Below are positions 1 to 7,790 of a stretch of 64,000 nucleotides of DNA, in pieces (within the stretch, counting starts at the first letter, position 1; the number at the start of each line of letters is the position of its first letter). The DNA is from Mycobacterium sp. 1164966.3 (GTDB lineage Bacteria; Actinomycetota; Actinomycetes; Mycobacteriales; Mycobacteriaceae), in contig NZ_LZSG01000057.1 in NCBI RefSeq assembly GCF_001665395.1, positions 1 to 64,000 of the forward strand, read 5' to 3'. Below the pieces are notes generated by a model, which saw nothing but the letters and a program-made list of their open reading frames with translations, did no database searches and was not told where the DNA came from. Position numbers and translations under genes: made by a program.

Positions 1-1
1 T

Positions 2-943
2 CCCGGCACCCCGCCGGCGCCGGAGGGACAACCCGCCCCGACCGAGCCCAACCCGGTCGACCCGAATGCCGGCCGCATCGACAACCCCGTCGGCGGCTTC
101 AGCTTTGCTCTGCCGCCGGGCTGGGTCGAGTCCGACGCCTCCCACCTCGACTACGGTTCGGCACTGCTGAGCAAGACGACCGGACAGCCGCCCGCGGCCG
201 GGCAGCCGCCACCTGTCGCCAACGACACCCGCATCGTGCTCGGCCGGCTGGATCAAAAGCTGTACGCCAGCGCCGAAGCCACCAATCCCAAGGCCGCGGT
301 CCGGCTGGGCTCCGACATGGGCGAGTTCTTCATGCCGTACCCCGGCACCCGGATCAATCAGGAAACCGTTCCGCTCAATGCAAATGGGGTGCCCGGCAGT
401 GCGTCGTACTACGAGGTCAAGTTCTCCGACCCGGCGAAACCGAATGGCCAGATCTGGACCGGTGTGATCGGTTCGCCGGCAGCCAACACGGCTAATGCCG
501 GCCCGCCGCAGCGATGGTTCGTGGTGTGGCTCGGGACCGCGAACGACCCGGTCGACAAGAACGCGGCCAAGACGCTGACCGAGTCGATCCGGCCGATTGG
601 CGCGCCGCCGGCCCCTGCGGCGGCTCCCGGTGCGCCCGCGCCGGCGTCACCGGCTCCGGCAGCACCCCCTCCGGGAGCGCCGCCTGCGGCTCCCGCCCCG
701 GCAGCACCGGCTCCAGCAGCACCGGCTCCCGCAGCACCCGCACCAGCTGCGCCTGCCCCCGCAGCGCCGGCTCCCGCAGCTCCTGCTCCGGCAGCTCCCG
801 CGGCGCCTGCTCCGGCGGCTCCGCCCGGTGAATCGCCGACGCCGCCCGCAGGTGCACCGGCGTCGCCGCAGCCACCCGCCGGCGCTCCCGCCGGCGAAAT
901 CAGCCCTGCTCCCGCACCCGCTCAGCGGACACTTCCGGCCTGA
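2..943 (+). CDS. apa: Apa, alanine/proline-rich secreted adhesin (5' truncated)
   Basis: This is the C-terminal part of the secreted Ala/Pro-rich antigen Apa (45/47 kDa, MPT32), a mannosylated fibronectin-binding glycoprotein in other mycobacteria. The frame is open from base 2, so the start and signal peptide lie outside the window. The reading frame carries the family's folded core, with the recognisable stretches RIDNPVGGFSFALP, RIVLGRLDQKLYASAEA and GPPQRWFVVWLGTAN. After the core comes a long Ala-Pro region and the conserved ending QRTLPA. The Ala-Pro tail is longer than I remember for M. tuberculosis Apa, with a run of AAPAP units. An internal GTG at 236 is not the start, because homology continues upstream of it. 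Confidence 0.95.
   Translation, partial: PGTPPAPEGQPAPTEPNPVDPNAGRIDNPVGGFSFALPPGWVESDASHLDYGSALLSKTTGQPPAAGQPPPVANDTRIVLGRLDQKLYASAEATNPKAAVRLGSDMGEFFMPYPGTRINQETVPLNANGVPGSASYYEVKFSDPAKPNGQIWTGVIGSPAANTANAGPPQRWFVVWLGTANDPVDKNAAKTLTESIRPIGAPPAPAAAPGAPAPASPAPAAPPPGAPPAAPAPAAPAPAAPAPAAPAPAAPAPAAPAPAAPAPAAPAAPAPAAPPGESPTPPAGAPASPQPPAGAPAGEISPAPAPAQRTLPA
677..826 (+). repeat. Ala-Pro pentapeptide-coding repeat inside apa
   Basis: The DNA encodes about ten imperfect copies of a five-residue Ala-Pro unit (AAPAP type, 15 bases each). The repetitive GC-rich codons also open long frames on both strands here, which are artefacts. Copy number in such tracts can change by slippage. Confidence 0.8.
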
Positions 944-1074
944 CCGGGGCCGGCCGACCGCTGGCGCGCGGCCGTGCCGCAGCGTCAGGGCGCCGATCGT
1001 TCGCGCGATTGACTTGACCTGCAACGGGTATACCTTCGGAGTCTTTCCCGTCAGTCAACCCGAAGGAGCTCGTC

Positions 1075-1353
1075 GTGGTCTGGCACGTCATTTGGATGAT
1101 CGTCCTGGGGCTTATCGTCGGCCTGATTGCGCGAGCCATCGTGCCCGGCAGGCAGTCGATGGGCTGGATCGCAACGGCGTTGCTCGGCATCGTGGGGGGG
1201 TATGTCGGCGGCACCCTGGGAAGCGTGGTCTTCCCACCGCACAAGTTCACCATCACCCCACCGATCCACCATTCGTTCTGGGGCGCGCTGGTCGGCGCGG
1301 TGATCCTATTGCTCATCTACAAGGCCGTCACTTCCCGCACCAGAACCTTGTAG
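1075..1353 (+). CDS. GlsB/YeaQ/YmgE-family membrane protein, first tandem copy
   Basis: A 92-residue hydrophobic protein of the transglycosylase-associated GlsB/YeaQ/YmgE family, small stress-linked inner-membrane proteins of unknown biochemical role. It starts with GTG, preceded by AAGGAG at about 1063-1068. Three membrane segments are visible (about residues 3-22, 30-52 and 66-86), with the family's glycine-rich helix ALLGIVGGYVGGTLG. It is followed by a close relative of the same family at 1478, so this is a tandem pair. M. tuberculosis has one annotated member here (Rv1861, from memory). Confidence 0.85.
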   Translation: MVWHVIWMIVLGLIVGLIARAIVPGRQSMGWIATALLGIVGGYVGGTLGSVVFPPHKFTITPPIHHSFWGALVGAVILLLIYKAVTSRTRTL

Positions 1354-1375
1354 GCCTCAGCGCAGGCGGTCGCGA

Positions 1376-1426
1376 GGGTGCGCAAATGCGCACCCAATTC
1401 GGCGAGTCGCGGTACAAATGCGCACC
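1376..1426. repeat. Nested GGTGCGCA palindromes between the two YeaQ-type genes
   Basis: Bases 1376-1395 form a perfect palindrome (9-base arms, GGGTGCGCA and TGCGCACCC, with AA between). A third half-site, CAAATGCGCACC, follows at 1415-1426, so the left arm could pair with either. It may be a terminator, an attenuator or a dispersed repeat; the sequence alone does not decide. Confidence 0.55.
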
Positions 1427-1477
1427 TTCGCGCGGGCGGACTTGCTAAGTTAGCCGGCGATTAAAAGGAGACCTCGT

Positions 1478-1777
1478 ATGGATGTCACGGCAACGACCCA
1501 ATACTTGGCCTTCTCCCCGCCGACGGCTGTCAGTTGGGTCGCCTACATCATCATCGGCGGAATCGCTGGGTGGATCGCGGGCAAGATAGTCAAAGGCGGT
1601 GGCGCGGGCATCCTGTTGAACATCGTCATCGGCGTAGTCGGCGGATTCATCGGAGGGATGCTGCTCAACTGGCTGCACGTCGACGTCGAACACGGACACA
1701 AGTGGTTCACCTTCTTCACCGCGCTCCTGGGCTCGGTCATCCTGCTCTCGATCGTCGCCATGGTTCGCAGGCGTTAA
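1478..1777 (+). CDS. GlsB/YeaQ/YmgE-family membrane protein, second tandem copy
   Basis: A 99-residue membrane protein of the same GlsB/YeaQ/YmgE family as its upstream neighbour. The start ATG at 1478 follows a good ribosome-binding site (AAAAGGAGA, about 1462-1470). The glycine-rich signature IGGIAGWIAGKIVKGGG and IVIGVVGGFIGGMLLNW marks the family. Membrane segments lie at about residues 18-36, 44-64 and 75-96. The gene probably corresponds to Rv1861 by position and size. It is separated from the first copy by about 120 bases that hold strong palindromes. Confidence 0.85.
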   Translation: MDVTATTQYLAFSPPTAVSWVAYIIIGGIAGWIAGKIVKGGGAGILLNIVIGVVGGFIGGMLLNWLHVDVEHGHKWFTFFTALLGSVILLSIVAMVRRR

Positions 1778-1842
1778 GTCGCCTAATACGTTGCGGCCGT
1801 GGTAGATCGACTAAACGACCACCGGGCTGCATGATGATTTAG

Positions 1843-2859
1843 GTGACCACGACGACGATGAGCGCGTGGCAGGTGCGTCGGCCCGGTCCGATGGAGACCC
1901 GCCCTCTCGAGCGAGTGACCACTCCACTACCGCGTCCGGCACCGTCCGAGCTGCTGGTGGCGATTCGCGCATGCGGGGTGTGCCGTACCGACCTGCACGT
2001 CACCGAGGGCGATCTACCGGTGCATCGTGAGCGGGTGACGCCCGGCCATGAAGTGGTGGGAGAGGTCGTCGAGGTGGGCGCTGAGGCCGGCGACGAGTTC
2101 AGCGTGGGGGACCGGGTCGGCATCGCCTGGCTGCGACACACCTGCGGGGTGTGCAAATACTGCAGCCGGGGCGACGAAAACCTGTGCCCCGAGTCCCGCT
2201 ACACCGGGTGGGACGCTAACGGCGGATACGCCGAATTCGCGACGGTCCCAGCATCTTTCGCGCACCACCTACCGAGCGGCTACACCGACAGCGAGCTGGC
2301 GCCGCTGTTGTGCGCCGGCATCATCGGATACCGCTCGTTGCTGCGCGCCGAACTGCCGCCCGGCGGCCGGCTGGGCCTCTACGGCTTCGGCGGCAGCGCT
2401 CACATCACCGCACAGGTCGCATTGGCACAAGGCGCCGAGGTCCACGTGATGACCCGGGGAGCCGCCGCGCGCGAGCTCGCGTTGAACCTTGGCGCCACCT
2501 CGGCTCAAGGCGCCGCCGACGCGCCGCCGGTGCCGCTGGATGCCGCGATCCTGTTTGCTCCGGTCGGCGATCTGGTGCTGCCCGCAATGCAGGCTCTCGA
2601 CCGAGGCGGCACGTTGGCGATCGCGGGGATCTACCTGTCCGACATTCCGGCGCTGAACTATCAGCGTCACCTGTTCCAGGAACGTCAGATCCGGTCGGTC
2701 ACGTCCAACACCCGGGCCGATGCGCGAGCGTTCCTCGACTTCGCCGGACAGCATCACATCGAGGTGACCACGCCGGAATACCCGCTCGGACAAGCGGATC
2801 AGGCGCTGACCGACCTCAGCTCCGGGCGCGTCGCCGGCGCCGCGGTTTTGCTCGTGTAA
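1843..2859 (+). CDS. adhA: Zinc-dependent alcohol dehydrogenase AdhA
   Basis: A 338-residue medium-chain zinc alcohol dehydrogenase, NAD(P)-dependent. Catalytic-zinc ligands are visible as Cys44, the GHE motif at 68-70 and downstream residues. The structural zinc site is Cys101, Cys104, Cys107 and Cys115 (CGVCKYC motif). A Rossmann cofactor loop (LGLYGFGGSAH) lies near residue 180. By position and sequence it matches M. tuberculosis adhA (Rv1862). The GTG start at 1843 has no clear ribosome-binding site, so initiation could be leaderless or start at ATG 1858. The substrate is not predictable. It ends 8 bases from the convergent CPBP protease gene. Confidence 0.9.
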   Translation: MTTTTMSAWQVRRPGPMETRPLERVTTPLPRPAPSELLVAIRACGVCRTDLHVTEGDLPVHRERVTPGHEVVGEVVEVGAEAGDEFSVGDRVGIAWLRHTCGVCKYCSRGDENLCPESRYTGWDANGGYAEFATVPASFAHHLPSGYTDSELAPLLCAGIIGYRSLLRAELPPGGRLGLYGFGGSAHITAQVALAQGAEVHVMTRGAAARELALNLGATSAQGAADAPPVPLDAAILFAPVGDLVLPAMQALDRGGTLAIAGIYLSDIPALNYQRHLFQERQIRSVTSNTRADARAFLDFAGQHHIEVTTPEYPLGQADQALTDLSSGRVAGAAVLLV

Positions 2860-2867
2860 CGGCCGGC

Positions 2868-3617
2868 TCAGGTGGAGAGGTGCCAGACCAGCGCAGCGGC
2901 CAGGGCGCCCATTCCGTTGAGCGACCAGTGCAGCGCGATCGGCGCGAGCAGGCTGCCGCTGCGCCGACGCAACCAGCTGAAGACGAACCCGGCCGCCCCG
3001 GTGGCCAGCACCGCCAGCGTCACCCCGGCCAGCATCCCCATGCTGCCCCCGCCGAACAGCCGGCTGAAGCCGACGTTGCCGCTCGTCAGACCCAGGGACG
3101 TCGCGACATGCCACAGACCGAACAGCAGCGACCCCATCAATGCCACACCGCGGAATCCCCAGGCCCGGTTCAGTGCGCCGTGCAGCACACCACGAAATGC
3201 CAGCTCCTCGGGGATCACCGTTTGCAGCGGAATCATGACCATCGACGCGATCAGTGCGCCGGAGATGGTCGCGTAGTGATGGTTCATGAACATCGGCCGG
3301 GTCATCGGCAACAGCACTCCGACCACGATCACCGAGAGCACGACGGTCACCGCGGCCAGCGCGTAGCCCAGCCCTGATCTCCAATGCTCGCGTCCCAGGC
3401 CGAGTTCGGCCCACCCCAGACCGCGCCAACGGACCAGCGCCACCAAGGCGACGGCGGCGGCCGGGACGGTAGCGATGCTGGCCCACGGTGTGGTGAAGTG
3501 CGCGATCAAGTTTGTCAGCACCAGCACCACCACGACGATGCCGATGTCCACGTGCAGCCGGAACCGGTTCAACGCCGCAGCGGGCGGCGCAGAAGGTTGC
3601 AGAACGTGGTCGGGCAT
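2868..3617 (-). CDS. CPBP-family intramembrane metalloprotease (Abi)
   Basis: A 249-residue polytopic membrane protein of the CPBP (CAAX protease/bacteriocin-processing, Abi) family. The three diagnostic motifs are present: EELAFR (E137, E138, R142), FGLWH (H170) and HWSLN near residue 231. Eight or so membrane helices are predicted by eye. The ATG at 3617 was chosen because the frame upstream of it only shadows the neighbouring MOSC gene. In synteny it matches Rv1863c. The natural substrate is unknown. It lies 32 bases downstream of the MOSC gene on the same strand, so cotranscription is possible. Confidence 0.88.
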   Translation of the reverse strand: MPDHVLQPSAPPAAALNRFRLHVDIGIVVVVLVLTNLIAHFTTPWASIATVPAAAVALVALVRWRGLGWAELGLGREHWRSGLGYALAAVTVVLSVIVVGVLLPMTRPMFMNHHYATISGALIASMVMIPLQTVIPEELAFRGVLHGALNRAWGFRGVALMGSLLFGLWHVATSLGLTSGNVGFSRLFGGGSMGMLAGVTLAVLATGAAGFVFSWLRRRSGSLLAPIALHWSLNGMGALAAALVWHLST

Positions 3618-3649
3618 TGTCGTGAAGTTTACCTGCGGACGACGCGGGG

Positions 3650-4330
3650 TCAGCCTTGGTTCGGTGCAAGCCGGCGGCGCGCATAGGCCGTGAGCTCGGC
3701 GGACAGTGCGTCGGCCCGCAGCAGCCGCGGAAGCAGCTCGGGTTCCGTCATTCGGGCGCGGAACACCAGCCCGATGGTCACGTCGTGGTCGGGCCGGGAA
3801 ACGACGGTGATCTCGTCGCCGGCGCGCACCGTTCCGGGCTCGATCACCCTCAGGTAGGCGCCGGGCTTGCCGGCCTGGGTGAAGGTTTTGATCCAGTGGT
3901 CCAGCTTCAGGAATGCCACAAATGTCCGGCACGGCGTCCTGGGTGCGGAGACTTCGAGCAGCAAGCCGTCAGTGCCGACGCGCCATCGTTCGCCGATCCG
4001 CGCGCCGGTCACGTCGACGCCCACGGTGGTCAAGTTCTCGCCGAAGTTTCCGTGGGCGAGCGTGCGCTGGAGCTCGGTCTCCCAGACATCCAGATCTTCG
4101 CGCGCGTATGCGTAGACGGCCTGGTCGTCGCCGCCGTGGTATTTCGGGTTGCCGATGGTGTCGCCGACGAGGCCGCTGCCCAGACCGCCGTGCATCGGAC
4201 CCGGATCGCGGACCATGACCGGTTCGGTTACGGGCAGCTTGTATATGCCGGTGACCTTCGACATCCCGCGCGGGTCTGGGTTCTCCCGAGCATGGGCCAC
4301 GTTGACCGACAACACTTTTGCCACCGTCAC
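3650..4330 (-). CDS. MOSC-domain protein (YiiM-like)
   Basis: A 226-residue MOSC-domain protein, related to YiiM and the C-terminus of molybdenum-cofactor sulfurases. Such proteins bind or transfer molybdenum cofactor or sulfur. The conserved cysteine is Cys134 in RTPCRTF, and the motifs KYHGGDDQAVY and HGNFGENL are typical. The GTG start overlaps the stop of the phosphoketolase gene by four bases (GTGA), so the two are probably translationally coupled. The partner dehydrogenase or nitroreduction role of the family in other bacteria cannot be assigned here. Confidence 0.88.
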   Translation of the reverse strand: MTVAKVLSVNVAHARENPDPRGMSKVTGIYKLPVTEPVMVRDPGPMHGGLGSGLVGDTIGNPKYHGGDDQAVYAYAREDLDVWETELQRTLAHGNFGENLTTVGVDVTGARIGERWRVGTDGLLLEVSAPRTPCRTFVAFLKLDHWIKTFTQAGKPGAYLRVIEPGTVRAGDEITVVSRPDHDVTIGLVFRARMTEPELLPRLLRADALSAELTAYARRRLAPNQG

Positions 4331-6699
4331 CCGCTTAGAGTCCAGCCCGCGATTTGCGGGTCGTCTTCACCATGCTCACGCGTGTAACGACGCGCCGCGA
4401 GCCGGGCGTCGGCCATCCGCTGGCGCAGCACGGCGGCCCGGCTGCCCAGGCCCTCCACTCGGTCGATGACGTCCATCACCAGATGGAACCGGTCGAGGTC
4501 GTTCAGCATCACCATGTCGAACGGCGTCGTCGTGGTACCGCGCTCCTTGAATCCGCGCACATGAATGTGCGCATGGTTGCTGCGGCGATACGTGAGCCGG
4601 TGAATCAGCCAAGGGTAGCCGTGGTAGGCGAATATCACCGGCTTGCCGGTACTGAACAGCGCATCGAATTCCTTGTCCGGCAACCCATGTGGGTGCTCGG
4701 AGTTAGGTTGCAGACGCATCAGGTCGACGACGTTGATCACCCGCACCTGAAGTTCGGGCAGTTCGTGTCGCAGGATGTCGGCGGCCGCGAGGGTCTCCAG
4801 CGTCGGGATGTCACCGGCGCAGGCCAGCACCACGTCGGGCTCGCCGGCAGCGGTGCTCGCCCACTGCCAGATGCCCAGCCCGCGGGTGCAGTGCGCGATC
4901 GCCTCGTCCATCGACAGGTAGGCCAACGCGGGTTGCTTGCCGGCAACGATCACGTTCACGTAGTCGCGGCTGCGCAGGCAGTGGTCCGCGACCGACAGCA
5001 AGGTGTTGCCGTCCGGCGGCAGGTAGACCCGTACCACCTCGGCCCGCTTGTTGGCGACCAGGTCGATGAAGCCGGGATCCTGATGAGACGCGCCGTTGTG
5101 GTCCTGACGCCACACGTGCGAGCTCAGCAGGTAGTTCAGCGACGCGATCGGTCGCCGCCAAGGCAGCTCGAGGCAGGTGGACAGCCATTTCGCGTGCTGA
5201 TTGAACATCGAGTCGACGATGTGCACGAACGCCTCGTAGCAGTTGAACAGGCCGTGGCGGCCGGTCAGCAGATATCCCTCCAGCCAGCCCTGGCACAGGT
5301 GCTCGGACAACACCTCCATCACCCGGCCGTCGGCGGACAGATGATCGTCTTCGGGACCGGTCTCGGACAGCCAGACCTTGCCGGTCGCCTCGAACACCGC
5401 CGACAGCCGGTTAGAAGCGGTCTCGTCGGGACCCATCAGCCGGAAGTTGTCCAGGTTGCGGCTGATCACGTCCCGCAGGAAAGCCCCCAGCACGCGGGTG
5501 GCCTCATGGGTCGTGACGGCAGGTTCGGTGACCTTCACCGCGTAGTCGCGGAAGTCCGGGAGGTCCAGGTCGCGCAGCAACAGGCCGCCGTTGGCGTGCG
5601 GGTTGGCGCTCATCCGCCGACCACCGCTCGGCGCGGCCGCCTTCAGCTCGGGACGCAGCGCGCCGCTCTCGTCGAACAGCTCCTCGGGGCGGTAATCGCG
5701 CAGCCATTCTTCCAGTTGCGCACGGTGCGTTGGGTTTTGGTGCGTCTCGGCCAGCGGCACCTGGTGGGAGCGCCAGGTGCCCTCCACCTGATGGCCGTCC
5801 ACCACTTTCGGCCCCGTCCAGCCCTTCGGTGTGCGCAGCACGATCATCGGCCACACCGGCCGCTCGGTCTGGCCAGAGTCGCGCGCCGCCCGCTGAATCG
5901 CCGCGATCTCGTCGAACGCATCGTCCAACGCGGCGGCCAGCTGCTGATGCACCGAGGCCGGCTCGTCGCCGGCGACCACGATCGGCCGATAGCCGTAGCC
6001 GCGCAGCAGCGCTTCGAGCTCGGCGTGCGGGATGCGTGCCAGCACAGTCGGATTGGCGATCTTGTATCCGTTGAGGTGCAGGATCGGCAGCACCGCGCCG
6101 TCGACGGCCGGGTTGAGGAACTTGTTCGAATGCCAGCCCGCTGCCAGCGGGCCGGTCTCGGCCTCGCCGTCACCGACCACGCAGGCGACGACCAGATCGG
6201 GGTTGTCGAAAGCCGCGCCGTAGGCATGCACCAGCGCGTAACCGAGCTCGCCGCCCTCGTGGATCGACCCCGGCGTCTGGGCGGCCACGTGGCTCGGAAT
6301 GCCGCCGGGGAAGGAGAACTGACGGAACAGCCGCCGCATGCCGTCGGTGTTTTCGCCGATGCCGGTGTACACCTCGCTGTAGGTGCCTTCGAGATAGGCG
6401 TTGGCGACCAGCCCCGGGCCGCCGTGACCGGGCCCGGTGACATAGATGACGTTGGCGTCGCGGTTGCGAATGATCCGGTTCAGGTGCGCATAGATGAGAT
6501 TGAGCCCCGGCGTGGTGCCCCAGTGCCCGAGCAGCCGCGGTTTGACGTGCTCAGCGGCTAGCGGCTCGGCGAGCAGCGGGTTGTCCAGCAGATAGATCTG
6601 GCCGACGGAGAGATAGTTCGCCGCACGCCAATACGCGTCGATCAGGGCCAGCTCGTCGTCGGGAAGGACAGTCGGGGTGGTCGCGCTTTCCGGGCTCAT
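4327..6699 (-). CDS. xfp: Xylulose-5-phosphate/fructose-6-phosphate phosphoketolase
   Basis: A full-length (790 residue) thiamine-diphosphate phosphoketolase. It cleaves xylulose 5-phosphate (and fructose 6-phosphate) with phosphate to acetyl phosphate plus glyceraldehyde 3-phosphate or erythrose 4-phosphate. The signatures are GPGHGGPG at about residues 89-96 and the ThDP-binding GDGEAETG near 175. The length is that of the family. The gene sits between an SDR gene (46 bases upstream) and the overlapping MOSC gene. It offers a bypass from pentose phosphates to acetyl units; I know of no reaction linking it to the MOSC partner. Confidence 0.95.
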   Translation of the reverse strand: MSPESATTPTVLPDDELALIDAYWRAANYLSVGQIYLLDNPLLAEPLAAEHVKPRLLGHWGTTPGLNLIYAHLNRIIRNRDANVIYVTGPGHGGPGLVANAYLEGTYSEVYTGIGENTDGMRRLFRQFSFPGGIPSHVAAQTPGSIHEGGELGYALVHAYGAAFDNPDLVVACVVGDGEAETGPLAAGWHSNKFLNPAVDGAVLPILHLNGYKIANPTVLARIPHAELEALLRGYGYRPIVVAGDEPASVHQQLAAALDDAFDEIAAIQRAARDSGQTERPVWPMIVLRTPKGWTGPKVVDGHQVEGTWRSHQVPLAETHQNPTHRAQLEEWLRDYRPEELFDESGALRPELKAAAPSGGRRMSANPHANGGLLLRDLDLPDFRDYAVKVTEPAVTTHEATRVLGAFLRDVISRNLDNFRLMGPDETASNRLSAVFEATGKVWLSETGPEDDHLSADGRVMEVLSEHLCQGWLEGYLLTGRHGLFNCYEAFVHIVDSMFNQHAKWLSTCLELPWRRPIASLNYLLSSHVWRQDHNGASHQDPGFIDLVANKRAEVVRVYLPPDGNTLLSVADHCLRSRDYVNVIVAGKQPALAYLSMDEAIAHCTRGLGIWQWASTAAGEPDVVLACAGDIPTLETLAAADILRHELPELQVRVINVVDLMRLQPNSEHPHGLPDKEFDALFSTGKPVIFAYHGYPWLIHRLTYRRSNHAHIHVRGFKERGTTTTPFDMVMLNDLDRFHLVMDVIDRVEGLGSRAAVLRQRMADARLAARRYTREHGEDDPQIAGWTLSG

Positions 6700-6745
6700 C
6701 TGCCCGATTGTCCCGGTCGTCGGTGAACGGCTCGGTCAGCGGTGC

Positions 6746-7594
6746 TCACGCTTCGCCGCGAGCCCGGGCTTCGTAGGCCTTGCGCTGCTCGACGTCGACG
6801 TCGTCGGTGAACACATGCTCGCCGCCGAGGATGCGGTTCAATCCCTCGCGGAACACCCGCGGCATGAAGTACTGCGACGCGACCATGGCGCCGGCCGCAC
6901 GGGTGACCCGCACCCGCGGCTTGGGCCGGGCGATGAGCCCGATGATCGCGTCGGCGATTTCTGCGGGCTCGGCGTTCCTGAACCCCCTGGCGCCGTGGGT
7001 GCCCGAGATGAGCTCGGTGTTGACGAACGACGGCGACACCATCGAGAACTTGATTCCGGCCTTGCGGTACTCCAGCCGCGCCGAGTCGGTGAACGCGACG
7101 ACGGCGTGCTTGCTGGCGCAATACGTGGCCAGCCCGGCAGCGTAGATCTCCCCGGCCAGCGAAGCGACGTTGATGACGTGCCCTCGTCCACGCGGGATCA
7201 TGCGCTGCACCGCCAGCTTGCTGCCCAGGATCACGCCGTAGACGTTGATGTCGAGGATGCGGCGGGTCACGGCGTCCGGCTCGTCGATGATCCGGCCGAC
7301 GGGCATGATGCCCGCGTTGTTGACCAGCACGTCGATCGGGCCGAGTTGACGCTCTACCTGGTCCAGGAAGTCGGAGAACGAATCCCTGTCGCTGACATCG
7401 AGTTTGCCGTACACATCGAGGCCGAGCTCGGCGCCGGACTCCTTCACCGTCGCCTCGTCGATGTCGCCGATCGCAACCTTGGCGCCCAGCTTGTGCAGTG
7501 CGGTCGCGGTGGCCAATCCGATGCCCCGGGCTCCGCCTGTGATGACGACCACCTTGTCGCGGACCTTGAGACCGACGGATGCGGTATCAGCCAT
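6746..7594 (-). CDS. Short-chain dehydrogenase/reductase (Rv1865c-like)
   Basis: A 282-residue classical SDR oxidoreductase. The cofactor loop TGGARGIG is at residues 19-26, NNAG follows near 90, and the catalytic YCASK near 160. The ATG at 7594 follows GAAGGG at a good distance and begins right before the SDR core. The longer upstream frame has no homology. It resembles M. tuberculosis Rv1865c in size and position. The substrate is unknown. It heads the minus-strand run SDR-xfp-MOSC-CPBP. Confidence 0.9.
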   Translation of the reverse strand: MADTASVGLKVRDKVVVITGGARGIGLATATALHKLGAKVAIGDIDEATVKESGAELGLDVYGKLDVSDRDSFSDFLDQVERQLGPIDVLVNNAGIMPVGRIIDEPDAVTRRILDINVYGVILGSKLAVQRMIPRGRGHVINVASLAGEIYAAGLATYCASKHAVVAFTDSARLEYRKAGIKFSMVSPSFVNTELISGTHGARGFRNAEPAEIADAIIGLIARPKPRVRVTRAAGAMVASQYFMPRVFREGLNRILGGEHVFTDDVDVEQRKAYEARARGEA

Positions 7595-7790
7595 TTTCGT
7601 CCCTTCGAAGTCTTGACGGGTGTCAACTAGCACAGCACGCGAGCCCGGGCTGCGCAATATCCGGAGCCGTCCACGGTCGTCCGTCGCGCTGCTGAATCGC
7701 CGACCGTCACACCACAGTGGCAATGGACGGCGACCGCCACTCCGGCGTGACGCTCGGGGGGTCGATCAGACCCTGCGATAGGTTCGACCC

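Noticed and set aside
597..1448. 283-residue Arg/Pro-rich frame overlapping the Apa tail
   Set aside because: It is read from the Ala-Pro repeat in another frame, and continues over a noncoding gap and the first YeaQ-type gene.
4354..6561. 735-residue open frame antisense to the phosphoketolase gene
   Set aside because: It is the mirror of a high-GC coding gene. The phosphoketolase has full family homology, and this frame has low-complexity Arg/Gln/His content.
7612..7627. TTGAC-GGGT-GTCAA short palindrome upstream of the SDR gene
   Set aside because: 5-base arms close to the start, no recognised operator match, likely chance.
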